Numbered from the stretch's first letter, positions 1-11,739 are shown. The stretch: DNA of 64,000 bases from Dactylis glomerata (GCA_007115705.1 QXEO01000876.1:951017-1015016), one strand, 5' to 3'. Made by a program: numbers and translations. The notes: generated from the sequence alone by a model not told the origin.

Positions 1-599
1 GGCGGGATGAACCCGATGGTCCGACGTAGATGCTCAAACTTCCAATTGTTAACTCCATCTCCTAACTTCCGTCGAGTTCTGAATTGCTATTGGCTAAAAG
101 CGAAAAAGCCGTCGAATTCATGACTCCAACGCCCAGTTCCCCACGGTCGGCGCCAATTGACGAGGGTTAACTCGACAAATGTCCTAGATGAAGGACTTAG
201 GATCGGGGGAAGAGGGCGTCGGATGAACTCGAAGGTAAAGGTTAGTCGAAATAAGTGTATATCGAAAGTAAACGTGGGTGTTCAACCTGGCTTGCTTTCA
301 ATCTGCCCCACACCGTCCCCTCCTGGCCCCTATATATAGATGGCCAGGTCTCGAGGACCGGGTAGGGTCCGATACAGATTACAATATCGACATACGGTAA
401 GAACTCGTATTCGACTATCATTACAATTGGGCCTAGCTTAACGGGCCTCAGGGGTACTCAACTAACGGGATCTATTAACTATACGCTTGTCACTGGGTAT
501 ATATTGCCCTCCCTTCTTCGTCCAACATGCCCCCATGTCCGTAAAACCAGTTTCTCGCCCGTGGTGTCCATGTTGTGGGCTCTGGTCTGATCCCGGCAG
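1..599. mobile_element. Probable LTR-retrotransposon LTR, 3' part, cut by window start
   Basis: This stretch has no coding capacity. It has a TATA-like box near 330-338 (CTATATATAG) and ends in GGCAGCA at 599, next to sequence that belongs to the CACTA element. Read on the minus strand the end is TGCTGCC, which fits the TG...CA ends of LTRs. The CACTA second ORF stops exactly at this junction, as expected if a retrotransposon landed in it. The left end and any partner LTR lie outside the window, so neither the family nor the target duplication can be confirmed. A degenerate unrelated repeat is the alternative. Confidence 0.4.
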
Positions 600-606
600 C
601 AATATA

Positions 607-1582
607 CTAGACCTCAAGTGCATCCCATTTAGGCATGCAACCGGCGTAGCCAGCAGACCCCATATTATGGTGGTACACTTTCTTAGCAGCGTTCTCCTTA
701 TTTATTCTCGACCTTTCCAAAGCTTTCTCCGATGTCTTGTACTTCACAAAATCATCCCACTGGTGTCTTAACTTAGCATAGCCGGCTTGATTGAAATTCG
801 GAGTCTTGTCTAACTTGACAAACTTAAGGTACAGTTTCTTCTTCCAGTTCTTGAATGCCTCGGCCATCTTGATAAGAGCAAACTTCTTGACTCTTTGCAT
901 GAGCTCCTTATTTGCTCTCTCCTCCTCATCTGGATTCACATCTGGCCTCGGCAGGAGGAAATTAATCATGAGCTTGTCAAAAAGCTTATCTTTGGCAACG
1001 TCGCCGACATACGGGACTCCACCGCTGCTTGGCCGATTCGATTCTTGAACGATGATCGGGATGTAGTCCCTCACAAGAACTCCGCATTGCTTGACAATTT
1101 TTTTTGCGACATCGTCAGGAGCTGTCGGTTCACCGTCTACACCGACCACTTCGATCCTATATCTCACAGTGTTATCCAACTTTTTTGTTGGGCCTCATTT
1201 CGTTCTGACGGAAGAAGTGCTCAATCCGGAGGGCTAAAAGAAGAAAGAGTGTTAATATATGAATGTATATATATAGACAGTCGGGCATTACAAAAATACA
1301 TATATAAACCTCGCCGGAGTTTCCGAGATTTAAGGTTCTGCCGGAGCCGTCGCCTTCTCCCTCGTCGGCTTCTCCCTTATCGGCTTCTCCCTCACCGGCT
1401 TCTCCCCCGTCCCAGGCTTCTACCTCACCGAAGCCGTCTCCTCGGTTGAGAGATTCATCTCCCTCACCGAAATCGTTCAGAAACGTCCTGGTGATATCGA
1501 TATCTTCATTTTCTCGGATCATTCCTTGGAGGAAGTATTCATCATCTTGAGTTGTGCCATGTGCTGGATCCATAGTATCCAT
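607..1582 (-). pseudogene. CACTA second ORF (En/Spm/Ptta-type transposase-associated protein), truncated
   Basis: Two open segments lie in transcriptional order. The N-terminal segment (1582 to about 1310) starts MDTMDPAHGTTQDDEY and is acidic and rich in Gly and Glu, typical of the start of CACTA accessory proteins. A GT donor follows GGCGAG near 1310 and the C-terminal segment opens near 1190, so a short intron is likely. The C-terminal part (1179-607) carries the conserved region of plant En/Spm-type transposases, including a KWDDFV stretch and NKENAAKK. The protein stops after MPKWDALEV, where family members normally continue, exactly at the junction with the LTR-like sequence. I therefore call it truncated. 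It probably once encoded a DNA-binding partner of TNP2. Confidence 0.7.
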
Positions 1583-1616
1583 TGGTCCCGGTTCATGCGA
1601 CGAACCGGGACCAATG
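1580..1616. repeat. Perfect inverted repeat inside the CACTA element (15-bp arms)
   Basis: CATTGGTCCCGGTTC (1580-1594) and its exact complement (1602-1616) flank a 7-base spacer. The same GGTCCCGGTT/AACCGGGACC unit recurs at 7855-8040 in the subterminal region. In CACTA elements such repeats are subterminal binding sites for the accessory protein. This copy sits directly upstream of the second ORF, so it could be a promoter-proximal binding site or a displaced subterminal block. Confidence 0.7.
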
Positions 1617-1690
1617 ACTTTCTTTTTTGTTTTAACTTTCTGTTTTAACTTTCTGTTTTCATTTTAACAGGAAAAAACTTTCTTTTATTT

Positions 1691-1975
1691 GAAATTTGAA
1701 AAAACTTTCAACAGGAAAAGTGTTTCAATTTAAATAACTAATCCAAAACCATTTTCTCTTTTCAAAATTATTAATTCTAACTAAACAATTTTACTATTTT
1801 TAATTAAAAATGCATTAACATATATTTATTGCATAATTTGGAATTTGAAAAAACTTTCAGCAGGAAAAGTGCTTCAATTTAAATAACTAATCCAAAACTA
1901 TTTTCTGTTTTCAAAATTATTTATTCTAACTATACAAACTATTAACAATTTTACCATTTTCAATTAAAAATGCAC
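1691..1975. repeat. Two-copy AT-rich direct repeat, about 149-bp period
   Basis: A block beginning AATTTGAAAAAACTTTCA near 1691 recurs from about 1840 with a few substitutions, including the shared AATAACTAATCCAAAAC tract. It lies in the non-coding middle of the CACTA element and encodes nothing I can see. Confidence 0.65.
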
Positions 1976-1982
1976 TAACGCG

Positions 1983-4131
1983 TTTGAAACGGGCATAAGA
2001 AATTCAAAAATGATCCAAACAATGTGAAACCTTCGCGTGGTGTCATATTATGTGTCATAGTTGCAAGGAAAAATATTGAACTTTGAAAATTGCAAACATC
2101 ATAAAAAATCCTTCACAAAATGACCTATCATATTCGAGGTTTCATGGTATTTAGGTGAAACCACCAATGTTATGGCTAGAATCATGGCATAGTTTGTGAT
2201 AATGTGCCCATATTGTGCACACATGTGCATCTTGGGATGGCTTACGATGTTGCAGGAGGAAGTTTTCCTTTTCGACGTACGAAATAGCCAATTTCCATTT
2301 TTGAGGTGCCGAAATCAGGGTGTTCTATGAAGGAACCACCAAATTAAAGTTTGGCATTCGTACCAACCCATTTTTAAAAAATACTAGACCACCTTAGATG
2401 GACCAATTCCCAACCGGTGTATCAGGAACCTTTCCGTCCATCCCTCATGAAAAAGACAAATTCCTGCTGAATCGATAGGAGGGTGCCCAGATTTGAACTA
2501 CAAGTACAGGATATAATGCTTGTGAATTATTTTTAAAATAATTTATAGGTTCACAACATGCTATTTCATCAGAGATCCACTTCAAGTTTAGCGAGGCTCA
2601 GCCCCGGGCTAAGAAGCTTCATGCCCGCCGTTTTGAATATAGTTTGAAACGGGCATAAGAAATTCAAAAATGATCCAAACAATGTGAAACCTTCGCGTGG
2701 TGTCATATTATGTGTCATAGTTGCAAGGAAAAATATTGAACTTGGAAAATTGCAAACATCATAAAAAATCCTTCACAAAATGACCTATCATGTTCGAGGT
2801 TTCATGGCATTTAGGTCAAACCACCAATGTTATGGCTAGAATCAGGGCATAGTTTGTGATAATGTGCCCATATTGTGCACACTTGTGCATCTTGGGATGG
2901 CTTACGATGTTGCTGGGGGAAGTTTTAATTTTCGACGCACGAAATAGCCAATTTCCATTTTTGAGGTGCCGAAATCGGGGTGTTCTGTGAAGGAACCACC
3001 AAATTAAAGTTTGGCATTGGTACCAACCCATTTTTCAAAAATACTAGACCGCCTTAGATGGACAAATTCCCAACCGGTGTATCATGAACCTTTTCGTCCA
3101 TCCCTCATGAAAAAGACAAATTCCTGCCGATTCGGTAGGAGGGTGCCCAGATTTGAACTACAAGTACAGGATATAATGCTTGTGAATTTTTTTAAAAATC
3201 ATTTATAGGTTCACAACATGCTATTTCATCAGAGATCCACTTCAAGTTTAGCGAGGCTCAGCCTCGTGCTAAGAAGCTTCATGTCCGCCCTTTACCCAAC
3301 AGTGTTAGAGGAGATGGAGTCTTTCACGGGCTTGCATGGAAATTTTTCCGAGGAGGAGCTTCTGAAGATGCCGTAGGGCGTGAGCACCAATGACATCTTC
3401 GAGAAGCTCCGCCACGAGAGATTTCCGAACCCTTTACCCAACACTGTTAGAGGAGATGGAGTCTTTCACGGGCTTGCAGGGAAATTTTTCCTAGGCGGAG
3501 CTTCCGAAGATGTCGTAGGGCGTGAGCACCAACGACATCTTCGAGAAGCTCCGCCACGGGAGATTTCCCAACCCTTTACCCAACACTGTTAGAGGAGATG
3601 GAGTCTTTCACGGGCTTGCAGGGAAATTTTTTCGAGGCGGAGCTTCCGAAGATGCCGTAGGGCGTGAGCACCAACGACATCTTCGAGAAGCTCCGCCACG
3701 GGAGATTTCCCAACCCTGTCCTCCATCCATGGGGATAAAACTCTCCCTACCTTCTAGGTTGGCTTGTTGAGCTGCTTGCCATGGCGTATTGATGCTCCTT
3801 TTATAGGCACGGCGCCGCTTCTACTTTGTCTTGTTCCTCCGACAGGGGCGTCGTGCGCTACATTCTTTATCTCATCGAGCAGTGTATCCACCCACGCGTC
3901 CTTATCCTGCCGACAGCTTTAGTCTCGGTTGCACCCACCAGCTGGGACTAAAGGTTACCCACACATCCTTATCCCACCGACAGCTTTAGACTTTGAAACG
4001 GGCATAAGAAATTCAAAAATGATCCAAACAGTGTGAAACCTTCACGTGGTGTCATATTATGTGTCATAGTTGCAAGGAAAAATATTGAACTTTGAAAATT
4101 GCAAACATCATAAAAAATCCTTCACAAAATG
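1983..4131. repeat. Large duplication in CACTA interior: two 647-bp copies plus a partial third
   Basis: Copy 1 (1983-2629) and copy 2 (2643-3289) both begin TTTGAAACGGGCATAAG and stay nearly identical for about 647 bases, with a period of exactly 660. A third partial copy of about 140 bases starts with the same motif at 3992, beyond the 142-bp tandem array. The block is non-coding. The few scattered differences suggest the duplication happened late in the life of the element. Confidence 0.9.
3291..3716. repeat. 142-bp tandem repeat, three copies
   Basis: Units start at 3291, 3433 and 3575 with TTTACCCAACA and repeat with a period of 142 bases. The unit is not a multiple of three, so the short open frames seen here (MSTNDIFEKLRH...) are by-products of the repeat. 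It is a minisatellite in the non-coding middle of the CACTA element. Confidence 0.9.
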
Positions 4132-4169
4132 ATGTGTCATAGTTTTCATACATTACATAGATTTACATA

Positions 4170-4193
4170 GGGTTTAGGGTTTAGGGTTTAGGG
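4170..4193. repeat. Short interstitial plant-telomere-like repeat
   Basis: Three consecutive TTTAGGG units with a leading GGG, the Arabidopsis-type telomere heptamer, sit about 35 bases downstream of the transposase C-terminal coding segment. The tract is too short to be a telomere. It may be chance, a telo-box-like motif, or a scar of break repair. Confidence 0.75.
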
Positions 4194-4227
4194 TAAGAAT
4201 CCTTCATCGCGTATTTCGATCCCTTGC

Positions 4228-7200
4228 CTATGATCGTTTCTTAGGCCGTAACCATGGAGCATCTTCATTATTTAACGGGATGCAAGGGTCAGTTTTCATG
4301 GTGAAGGGCGGAATTTCTTCAAACTTATCATAATCTGCTGACATGTCTGTCTTGTCCTCGACTCCCGCGATGTTTCTTTTCCCTGAAAGAACTATGTGAC
4401 GCCTGGGCTCATCGTCTGTTGTATTCATTTCCTTATTTTTTTCTTTTTTCGGTCTAGAGGACATGTCCTTCACATAGAAAACCTGAGCACATCATTGGCT
4501 AGGACAAATGGTTCGTCTCTGTAACCAAGATTCTTGAGATCCACTGTTGTCATTTCGTACAGCTGGTCTACCTTTACCCCTTCTCCATTCATGTTGACCC
4601 AACTGCACCGAAACAAAGGGACCTTAAAAGTAGGTCCATAGTCAAGTTCTCATATCTCCTCTATGTAACCATAGTATGTGTCCTTTTTCCCATTCTCACA
4701 TGTTGCATCAAAGCGGACACCACTGTTTTGGTTAGTGCTCTTTTTATCTTGGGAGATCGTGTAAAATGTATTCCCATTTATCTCGTACCCTTGGAAAGTC
4801 AATACAGTCGCAGATGGTGTCGCGGCCAACAAGTAGAGCTGATCTCCAATAGTGGTGTCATTCATGAGATGTAATTGCAACCAAGTGCCGAAAGTCTCCA
4901 TGTGATTTTCTTTAATCCAGTAGTCATCCTTCCCCGGGAAGTTGGAGCGTACAACATTCATGTGTTCCTTGATATACGGTGCCACGAAGGTAGAACTTTG
5001 TAGAACTGTGTAGTGTGCTTGATTCAAAGAATGTCCGTCCCTAAATATCATTGCTTTTTTTCCTAGCGTGCCTTTTCCACTCAGTCTCCCCTCATACCGT
5101 GATTTAGGAACACCAATCGGCTTAAGGTCAGGAAGAAAGTCAACACAGAATCCAATGACCTCCTCTGTTCCATAGCCCTTGGAGATGCTTCCTTCTGGCC
5201 TAGCACGGTTATGAACATATTTCTTTAAGAATCCCATGAACCTCTTGAAGGGGAACATATTGTGCAGAAATACAGGACCGAGAATGGAAATCTCTTCGAC
5301 TAGGTGAACTAAGAGATACGTCATAATATTGAAGAAGGACGGGGGGAACACCAACTCAAAACTGACAAGACATTGGACCACATCCTTTTGTAGCCTTTCC
5401 AGACTTTCTCGATCGATCACCTTCTGAGATATTGCATTGAGGAATGCACATAGCTTCACAATGGGTACTCAAACATTTTTTGATAGAAGCCCCCTCAATG
5501 CAACCGGAAGCAACTGCGTCATAATCACGTGACAATCATGAGACTTCAGGTTCTGGAATTTTTTCTCTACCATATTTATTATTCCCTTTATATTTGACGA
5601 AAACCCAGCTGGGACCTTGATACTGCTCAGGCATTCAAAAAAGATTTCCTTCTCTATTTTGGTAAGAGCATAGCTGCTTAAGTATTGACGGCCTTTATCA
5701 GTATGCTTGTTGTATGGGTCTTTGATACGTTGCTGGTCCTCCCGTGCTTCTGGTGTATCTTTTGTCTTTCCATACATGCCTAGGAAGCCTAGCAGGTTCA
5801 CACAAAGATTCTTCGTCACGTGCATTACGTCGATTGAAGAACGGACCTCTAGGTCTTTCCAATACTCAAGCTCCCAAAATATAGATTTCTTCTTCCACAT
5901 GGCCGTGTGTCCGGTAATGGGGTCTTTCGGAACAGATTGACCACCAGGACCCTTTCCAAAGATTACTTCTAGGTCCTTCACCATACCAAATACATCAGCA
6001 CCTTTAGGGAGCTTAGGCTTCTTCCAGTGATCTGCCTCACCGTTGAAATGCTTGCCTTTTTTTTCTTACATGATGATTGGTCAGAAGAAATTTACGACAC
6101 TCCAGGTACACAACCTTCTTACATTTATCTAAATATGTACCTTTAGTCTTATCTAAATAGTGCGTGCATGCATTGTATCCCTTGTTTGACTGTCCTGAAA
6201 TGTTACTAAGAGCAGGCCAATCATTGATAGTTACGAACAGCAACGCTCGTAGGTCAAATGGCTCCTGTTTATGCTCATCCCACACCTTTACATCTGGTTC
6301 TGCCCACAGCTGCAAAAGTTCATCGACTAATGGCCTTAGGTACACATCAATGTCGTTGTCGGGTTGCTTCGGTCCTTGGATGAGCACTGGCATCATAATG
6401 AACTTCCGCTTCATGCACAACCAAGGAGGAAGGTTGTAGATACATAGAGTCACGGGCCAGGTGCTGTGACTGCAGCTCTGCTCCCCAAAAGGATTCATGC
6501 CGTTTGTACTTAGACCAAACCATAAGTTCCTCGCGTCACCTGCAAAGTTCTAGTACTTTCTCTCGATGTTTCTCCACTGCAACCCATCGGCGGGGTGTCT
6601 TAGTTTCCCATCTTTCTTACGCTCTTCTTTGTGCCATCGCAACAACCTGACATGCTCTTTGTTTCTGAACAGACGTTTCAACCATGGTATTATAGGAGCA
6701 TACCACATAACCTTACCAGGAACCTTCTTCCTGGGGGGCTCGTCATCGCCCTCAACATCACCAGGGTCATCTTGTCTGATCTTGTACCGATATGCAGTGC
6801 ATACCGGACATTTATCCATATTCTCGTACTTCTCACCGCGGTACAGGATGCAGTTATTAATGCATGCATGTATCTTCTCCACATCTAATCCTAGAGGGCA
6901 GATAGTCTTCTTTGCTTCGTACGTTGTCTCGGGCAGCTCGTTATCCTTTGGAAGCTTCGGCTTCATTATTTTCAGTAACTTCTCAAATCCCTTGTCAGAT
7001 AAACCAGCCTCTGCCTTCCATTTCAGCAGTTCAAGTGTGGTACCGAGCTTTGTGCTGCCATCTTCGCAATTTGGGTACAACAACTTTTTGTGATCCTTTT
7101 GCATGGCCTCCAACTTCAGCTTCTCCCTTTCCGTATCGCATTGTTGCTTTGCATCAGAAATGACCCGACCAAGACCATCAGCGGGCTCATCCGATGCCCG

Positions 7201-7545
7201 TTGTTCTTCTTCATTGTCGCCTCCCTCTTCTTCATTGTCTTCCATTGCAGTATCACCGTATTCTTCAGGCGACATAGGATAGCTGTCATCATCCTCTTCT
7301 TCATTTTCTTCCAGCCTAACCCCTCTTTCTCCGTGCATGGCCCAACAATAATATCCGGGCATGAAACCTCTCCGCAGCAGATGGCTTTGAAGGATTCTCG
7401 GGGTAGAGTGCTACGTCACATTCCGACAGTCGACGCAGGGACAAGGCATAAAATTATCCACTTTGTTTGCCTTAGCCATATCGATAAATTTATGCAGGCC
7501 TGCAATAAAATCGGAATCGCGTCGGTCGCCGTACATCCATCGCAT
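4228..7545 (-). pseudogene. TNP2-type CACTA transposase, degenerate
   Basis: Reading leftward, the parts of a plant TNP2 transposase appear in the right order. First comes an N-terminal segment from ATG at 7545 (MRWMYGDRRDSDF, then a CPCVDC Zn-binding motif). Then come the acidic linker and TNP2 core (7362-6550, with CPVC and RHPADG), the MNPFGEQ and YNLPPWLCMKRKF block (6498-6037), the DVMHVTKN block (5984-5469), DUF4218- and DUF4216-like parts (5459-4650), and a charged C-terminus ending DAPWLRPKKRS (4473-4228). Breaks: stops near 7410, at 6547-6549, near 5469 (CGA to TGA) and near 4650 (TGG to TGA), a frameshift in an A-run near 6065, and another near 4480. It would have cut and joined transposon ends in the nucleus; it is now dead. 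Confidence 0.9.
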
Positions 7546-7849
7546 CCGCGCATCAATCTGCGTTATAATAATTAACTATTACAATAACATCGTGAATAGT
7601 GAAATGACCACCCTACATGGACACATGCAATATTTTTGTATCAGTTACAGATGAAGAAGATAAGGTTGCTAACCTCGGCCGAGGATACCGTGTTGTGCGA
7701 ACTTAAATGTGGCATGGACATTTCATCGAACACCTTGTGTGCAATCAAAGGAAAAAAAAAGCTAGCACCCACACCTCACACACAATCCAGCAAAATTTTG
7801 TGGCAAAGGGCAAAGGGCTGGGTATCAATTTATAGCCAGGGGAGGATCT

Positions 7850-8088
7850 TTTATCCCGGTTCATGGCATGAACCGGGACCAATGCTCCGCAGAGAGCCAC
7901 GTGTCACGCTGGGGGGGGCATTGGTCCCGGTTTATGCCACAAACTGGGACTGATTCTCCGAAATAAACCGGGACCGACCACTAAACGGCACGAACCGGGA
8001 CCAATGCCTGTCATTGGTCCCTATTGACAAACCCAACCGGGACATATGTGATTTTGGTGCTAGACCAAAGACCCATTTTGTACTAGTG
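7850..8088. repeat. CACTA subterminal repeats and terminus
   Basis: Several direct and inverted copies of GGTCCCGGTT / AACCGGGACCAATG lie between 7855 and 8040, followed by the terminal TACTAGTG at 8081-8088. These arrays are recognition sites for CACTA transposition proteins. The base after the terminus starts GGA, a possible 3-bp target duplication, but the partner end is missing so it cannot be verified. The terminus lies about 145 bases upstream of the TATA box of the following P450 gene. Confidence 0.8.
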
Positions 8089-8232
8089 GGAATGATTTTG
8101 ATGGAGTACTATTTTAGGTGTGCATCCTCTCCTTTCCCAGTATACACATCGACAAGGACATTGTGATTAGGACAAAATTAATTATGTGGGTGTACAACTA
8201 ACCCGCTGGCGGGTCTGGTGGTTACCTTCCTC

Positions 8233-8240
8233 TATATATA
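8233..8240 (+). promoter_or_regulatory. Candidate TATA box of the CYP51H-like gene
   Basis: TATATATA sits about 650 bases upstream of the P450 start codon. A donor-like GATGTAAGC at 8350-8358 and an acceptor-like TTACAG near 8831 would allow a 5'-UTR intron that brings the two close together. No RNA evidence is available, so both promoter and leader intron are inferred. Confidence 0.4.
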
Positions 8241-8888
8241 CATGTGCGCTCCCTAGTTTTCCCATGCCACGGTGCATAAGCGACAGCTAGCTGAGAGGCG
8301 CGGGTTAAAGAGTTCCTCTAAGTTGAACACACATTCCGGATTCATTTGCGATGTAAGCCCTTGAAATCCTTGCTGCATATCCTATCTATCATCTATGCAT
8401 GGATGCTTGTATTTGTAAATGTCACGCATCCGTTGAAAAGATCTTCATATATATGTCTCATTGATTTGTCTCGGCTAAACTATTTTAGTAGTGTTTGCTT
8501 TTATGGGAAACTTACAACTATGTGAAGACCCACAATTATCCAATAAATTGAATCATAAGGCCTGGAATTTTTTTTGTTGCGTTTCGATTATGTTATCAAC
8601 ATAAGGCCCTCAAATTGGATCGCTCATAGGACATAGGGTTAGTCCGGGTTTTCTTTGCAAGAATTCAAGGTATTGCAGAAAGTTTGGGTCTGTGGAAGCT
8701 AATAAATTTGAAAATACGCTGCAAACTAGAAAAGTAATATAAGACCACGCTTCATAATCATTGGGACATTTTCTTGTCCGAAATATAAGATCCATTTTCG
8801 TATACTCACCCACCTTTATCACGTTGTTACAGCACTATATCGTATACCCCCTGTACCCATCGCATCCTGTCTGGCCGGATCGCCAAAC

Positions 8889-10495
8889 ATGGAAATGGCA
8901 ATAGTCACTTGGCTAGTCTTTGCCGCCATTTTCATCACAGTTATGTCGACCAAGATAGCACGACAACGAGCAGCGGCCTGCCAAACAGCCAAAGGATCTC
9001 TTCCTCCACCGCCCGTGGCCACGGGGGCTCCGCTTCTAGGGATCCTCCCAGCGCTCCTCGCCAAGGGCCCTCTGCAGGTCATCCGCGACGCCCACGCTGA
9101 GATGGGGAGCGTGTTCACGCTGAGGTTGCTGCATCGAGAGGTGACCTTTCTTGTCGGGCCAGACGTGTCCAGCCATTTCTACCAGGGGCTCGACTCGGAG
9201 ATCAGCCAGGACGAGGTCTCCCAGTTCACCATCCCCACCTTCGGCCCCGGCGTCGCCTTCGACGTCGATTTCGCCACTCGCCGCGAGCAGTTCCGCTTCT
9301 TCGGCGACGCCATGAAGCCCGCCAAGCTCAGGACCTACGCCGCCCTCATTGTTCGCGAAGTCGAGGTAGTAAAACATAAACCGCCTTCTGGTTTGCCTAA
9401 TTTTTACTGTTGCGAGCACCGCAGTCCGCAGAAATTCATCGTATATGTACTTGTTGTATATGTTACATTCATGCAGGAGTACTTTGCGAGATGGGGACAG
9501 TCAGGCACGGTTGATTTGAAGCACGAGCTAGAGCACCTCGTGACGCTCGTCGCAAGCCGGTGTCTATTCGGGGAGGAGGTCCGCTCTAAGATGATGGGCG
9601 AGGTCGCCACGCACCTCCGCGAACTAAACGACGGCATGCGCCTCGTCACCATCCTATTCCCGTACCTGCCGATCCCGGCGCACCGGAGACGCGACACGGC
9701 GCGCGCCAGGCTCGGCGAGATATTCACCGACATCGTCAGGTCCCGTAAAGCAAGCATGTCGGAGTCCGAGTCCGAGTCCGACGACATGCTGCAGTGCCTC
9801 ATCGACTCCCGGTACAAGGACGGCCGCCGCACCACGGAGACGGAGGTGGTCGGGATGCTGGTCTCCGCGCTCTTCGCGGGGCAGCACACCAGCTCCAGCC
9901 AGTGCACGTTCACCGGGACGCGCCTCCTCGCGGACGGCAACGACGGCCGGCACCTACGCGCCGCCGTCCGGGAGCAGGAGCGATCATGGCGAGGCACGGG
10001 GACCGCGTCGACTACGAGGTCCTTCAGGAGATGGAGACTCTCCACTGCTGCGTCAAGGAGACCCTGCGGCTGCACCCGCCGGCCATGGTGCTGCTGCGCC
10101 ACGCGCGTCGGAGCTTCGTCGTGCGCACCAGGGAGGGAGAGGAGTACCAGGTCCCCGAGGGCAGCACCGTGGCGAGCCCGCTCGTGGTCCAACACCAGCT
10201 GCCGTATGTTTACGAGGACCCCGAGAGGTACGATCCGGGTAGGTTCCGAGCGCCCGGGAAAGGGGCCGGCGCCGGCGCGTTTGCGTACACTGCGTTCGGC
10301 GGCGGGCGGCACGCCTGCGTCGGCGAGGCTTTCGCGTACATGCAGATCAAGGTGATATGGAGTCATTTGCTCAGGAACTTCGAGATGAAGATGGTGTCGC
10401 CGCTCCCCGAGACGGACTGGAACGTGGTCATGCCGGGGCCCAAAGGGAAGGTTATGGTCAGCTACAAGAGACGGGCACTGTCAGCGGCAGCCTAA
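8889..10495 (+). pseudogene. CYP51H-like cytochrome P450 with one frameshift
   Basis: Two exons: 8889-9365 and 9477-10495. The 111-base GT-AG intron is a multiple of three and lacks stops, so a naive frame reads straight through it. The product starts with a membrane anchor (MEMAIVTWLVFAAIFITV), then a Pro-rich hinge, the FGPGVAFDV block, the I-helix (ALFAGQHTSS), the K-helix ExxR in KETLRLHPP, and the haem motif FGGGRHACVGE. These are CYP51 (sterol 14-demethylase family) signatures. The sequence departs from the conserved housekeeping CYP51G, for example in LLADGNDGRHL, which points to the grass-specific CYP51H group. One base appears missing near 9983: the N-terminal frame runs to EQER, and the next frame resumes at IMARHGD. 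Restoring one base would give about 498 residues, the normal length. Recent pseudogene or sequencing error. Confidence 0.8.
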
Positions 10496-11739
10496 ATTGC
10501 CACGAGTATCCGACAGACGCTACGTGTATGTATTTGGTTGGTTATGTCATGTCAGCAATAATGGTTACAGTCGGGGAGATGTCTACTAGCAATACGTACT
10601 ACTATTTTACTTTAATTTTTAGAATGATTGATTTTTATATCGACCATATGTGATTTTTAAGTTGTAATAATATGATTCATAAATATCATAAAATATATCT
10701 CATGATGTATCTACGATATAGATTTTGTAATGTACTATATTTTAATGATTTACTCTAAAATTTTGGGATAAATTTAACATAGCTTGACTTTTCAAAAAAA
10801 ACATTATTTATTGAAACAGAGGTAGTATATCAATGCAAAGTAATTCTAGGCTATTTGTTGATAGTTTTGCGTGAACATGGAATCCTCGCTTGATCACAGC
10901 TCGCTGGCGATTGATCTCCTTTGGCCGAGGACATAGAACCCCTAATTTATCACAGCACACATTGATTGTGCATAATTTCTGTACGTGCGCCGAGTCCTGC
11001 AACCTACACCCCGATAATCATCCCTAGAGGCTAGAACCCGGGTTCGGAGAATCTCGACTTCCAGAATACTACTTCCGATCTAGGTTTCAAAAAAGTGGAA
11101 AAGAAAACATGCAATGTGGGTATGGGATAGAAAGTTACTCGTGCAAAATCACATAATAATTATAACATTGCAAAAACCACAATATAACACATGTTTATGT
11201 CAAGTTAAAATATTTGTAGCTTAGTATTATTTATTTATTTTATACATAAAAAATGGACATATTTAAGCATCAAATTTTAATCTATTCAATACGCATAATT
11301 TTTTGTAATCTTTTGAACTTAGACATACGATTTTCTGCTACATTTATATTGTGTACTTTCAGGTTCAGCCACACCCCGTTCCCATAAATTCCCCCTACGT
11401 ACACCACATCGTCTTTGGACGACACCCCATCAGACACCTTTAGCCCTTCGTAATCCAGACGACAAGGCTCCTTGGTCTAGGGCCGACTGACTGCCTCACT
11501 TGACTACACCCCAAACTCGCTGGTGGAGTCTGATGGGGAGTTGAGCACTCTAGTATGTCATGGAAGAGAATCCAGAAAAGTGCGATCCAGGCATGGTTCA
11601 ATAGTCAAAGCAACTTCGTTACTTTCAGTAAAGAACCCGCCATCTATCTAATAGAAGTTTTGATCCTTTCGAGAGACTGAAAATCAGCATGTTTACCATC
11701 ATAATCCCTTGACCAGGGCAAAACGTAATTTGTCAATTA
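10496..11739. other. Intergenic, no gene seen
   Basis: This is AT-rich 3' flank of the P450 gene. Around 10750-10830 there is a degraded palindromic stretch like an old Stowaway element (ending GAAACAGAGGTAGTA). The rest shows no recognisable coding sequence on either strand. Confidence 0.5.

Larger units (their letters stand above)
600..8088 (-). mobile_element. CACTA (En/Spm, DTC) DNA transposon, 3'-truncated, degenerate
   Basis: The right end reads TACTAGTG at 8081-8088, so on the minus strand the element begins CACTAGTA, the hallmark CACTA terminus. Inside it come GGTCCCGGTT-type subterminal repeats (7850-8010), a TNP2 transposase reading leftward (7545-4228), a non-coding middle with tandem duplications, and a second En/Spm-type ORF (1582-607). 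The expected opposite CACTA terminus is not seen; the element appears interrupted by LTR-like sequence near 600. Several nonsense codons and frameshifts show it cannot make its own transposase. The subterminal repeats resemble the Caspar-like families common in wheat and barley; that family assignment is from memory. Confidence 0.85.

Noticed and set aside
3380..3770. Open frames repeating MSTNDIFEKLRH
   Set aside because: They arise from the 142-bp tandem repeat, whose length is not a multiple of three, so the protein repeat is broken at each unit.
9404..10366. 320-residue minus-strand frame over the P450
   Set aside because: Antisense of GC-rich P450 coding sequence with no family features.
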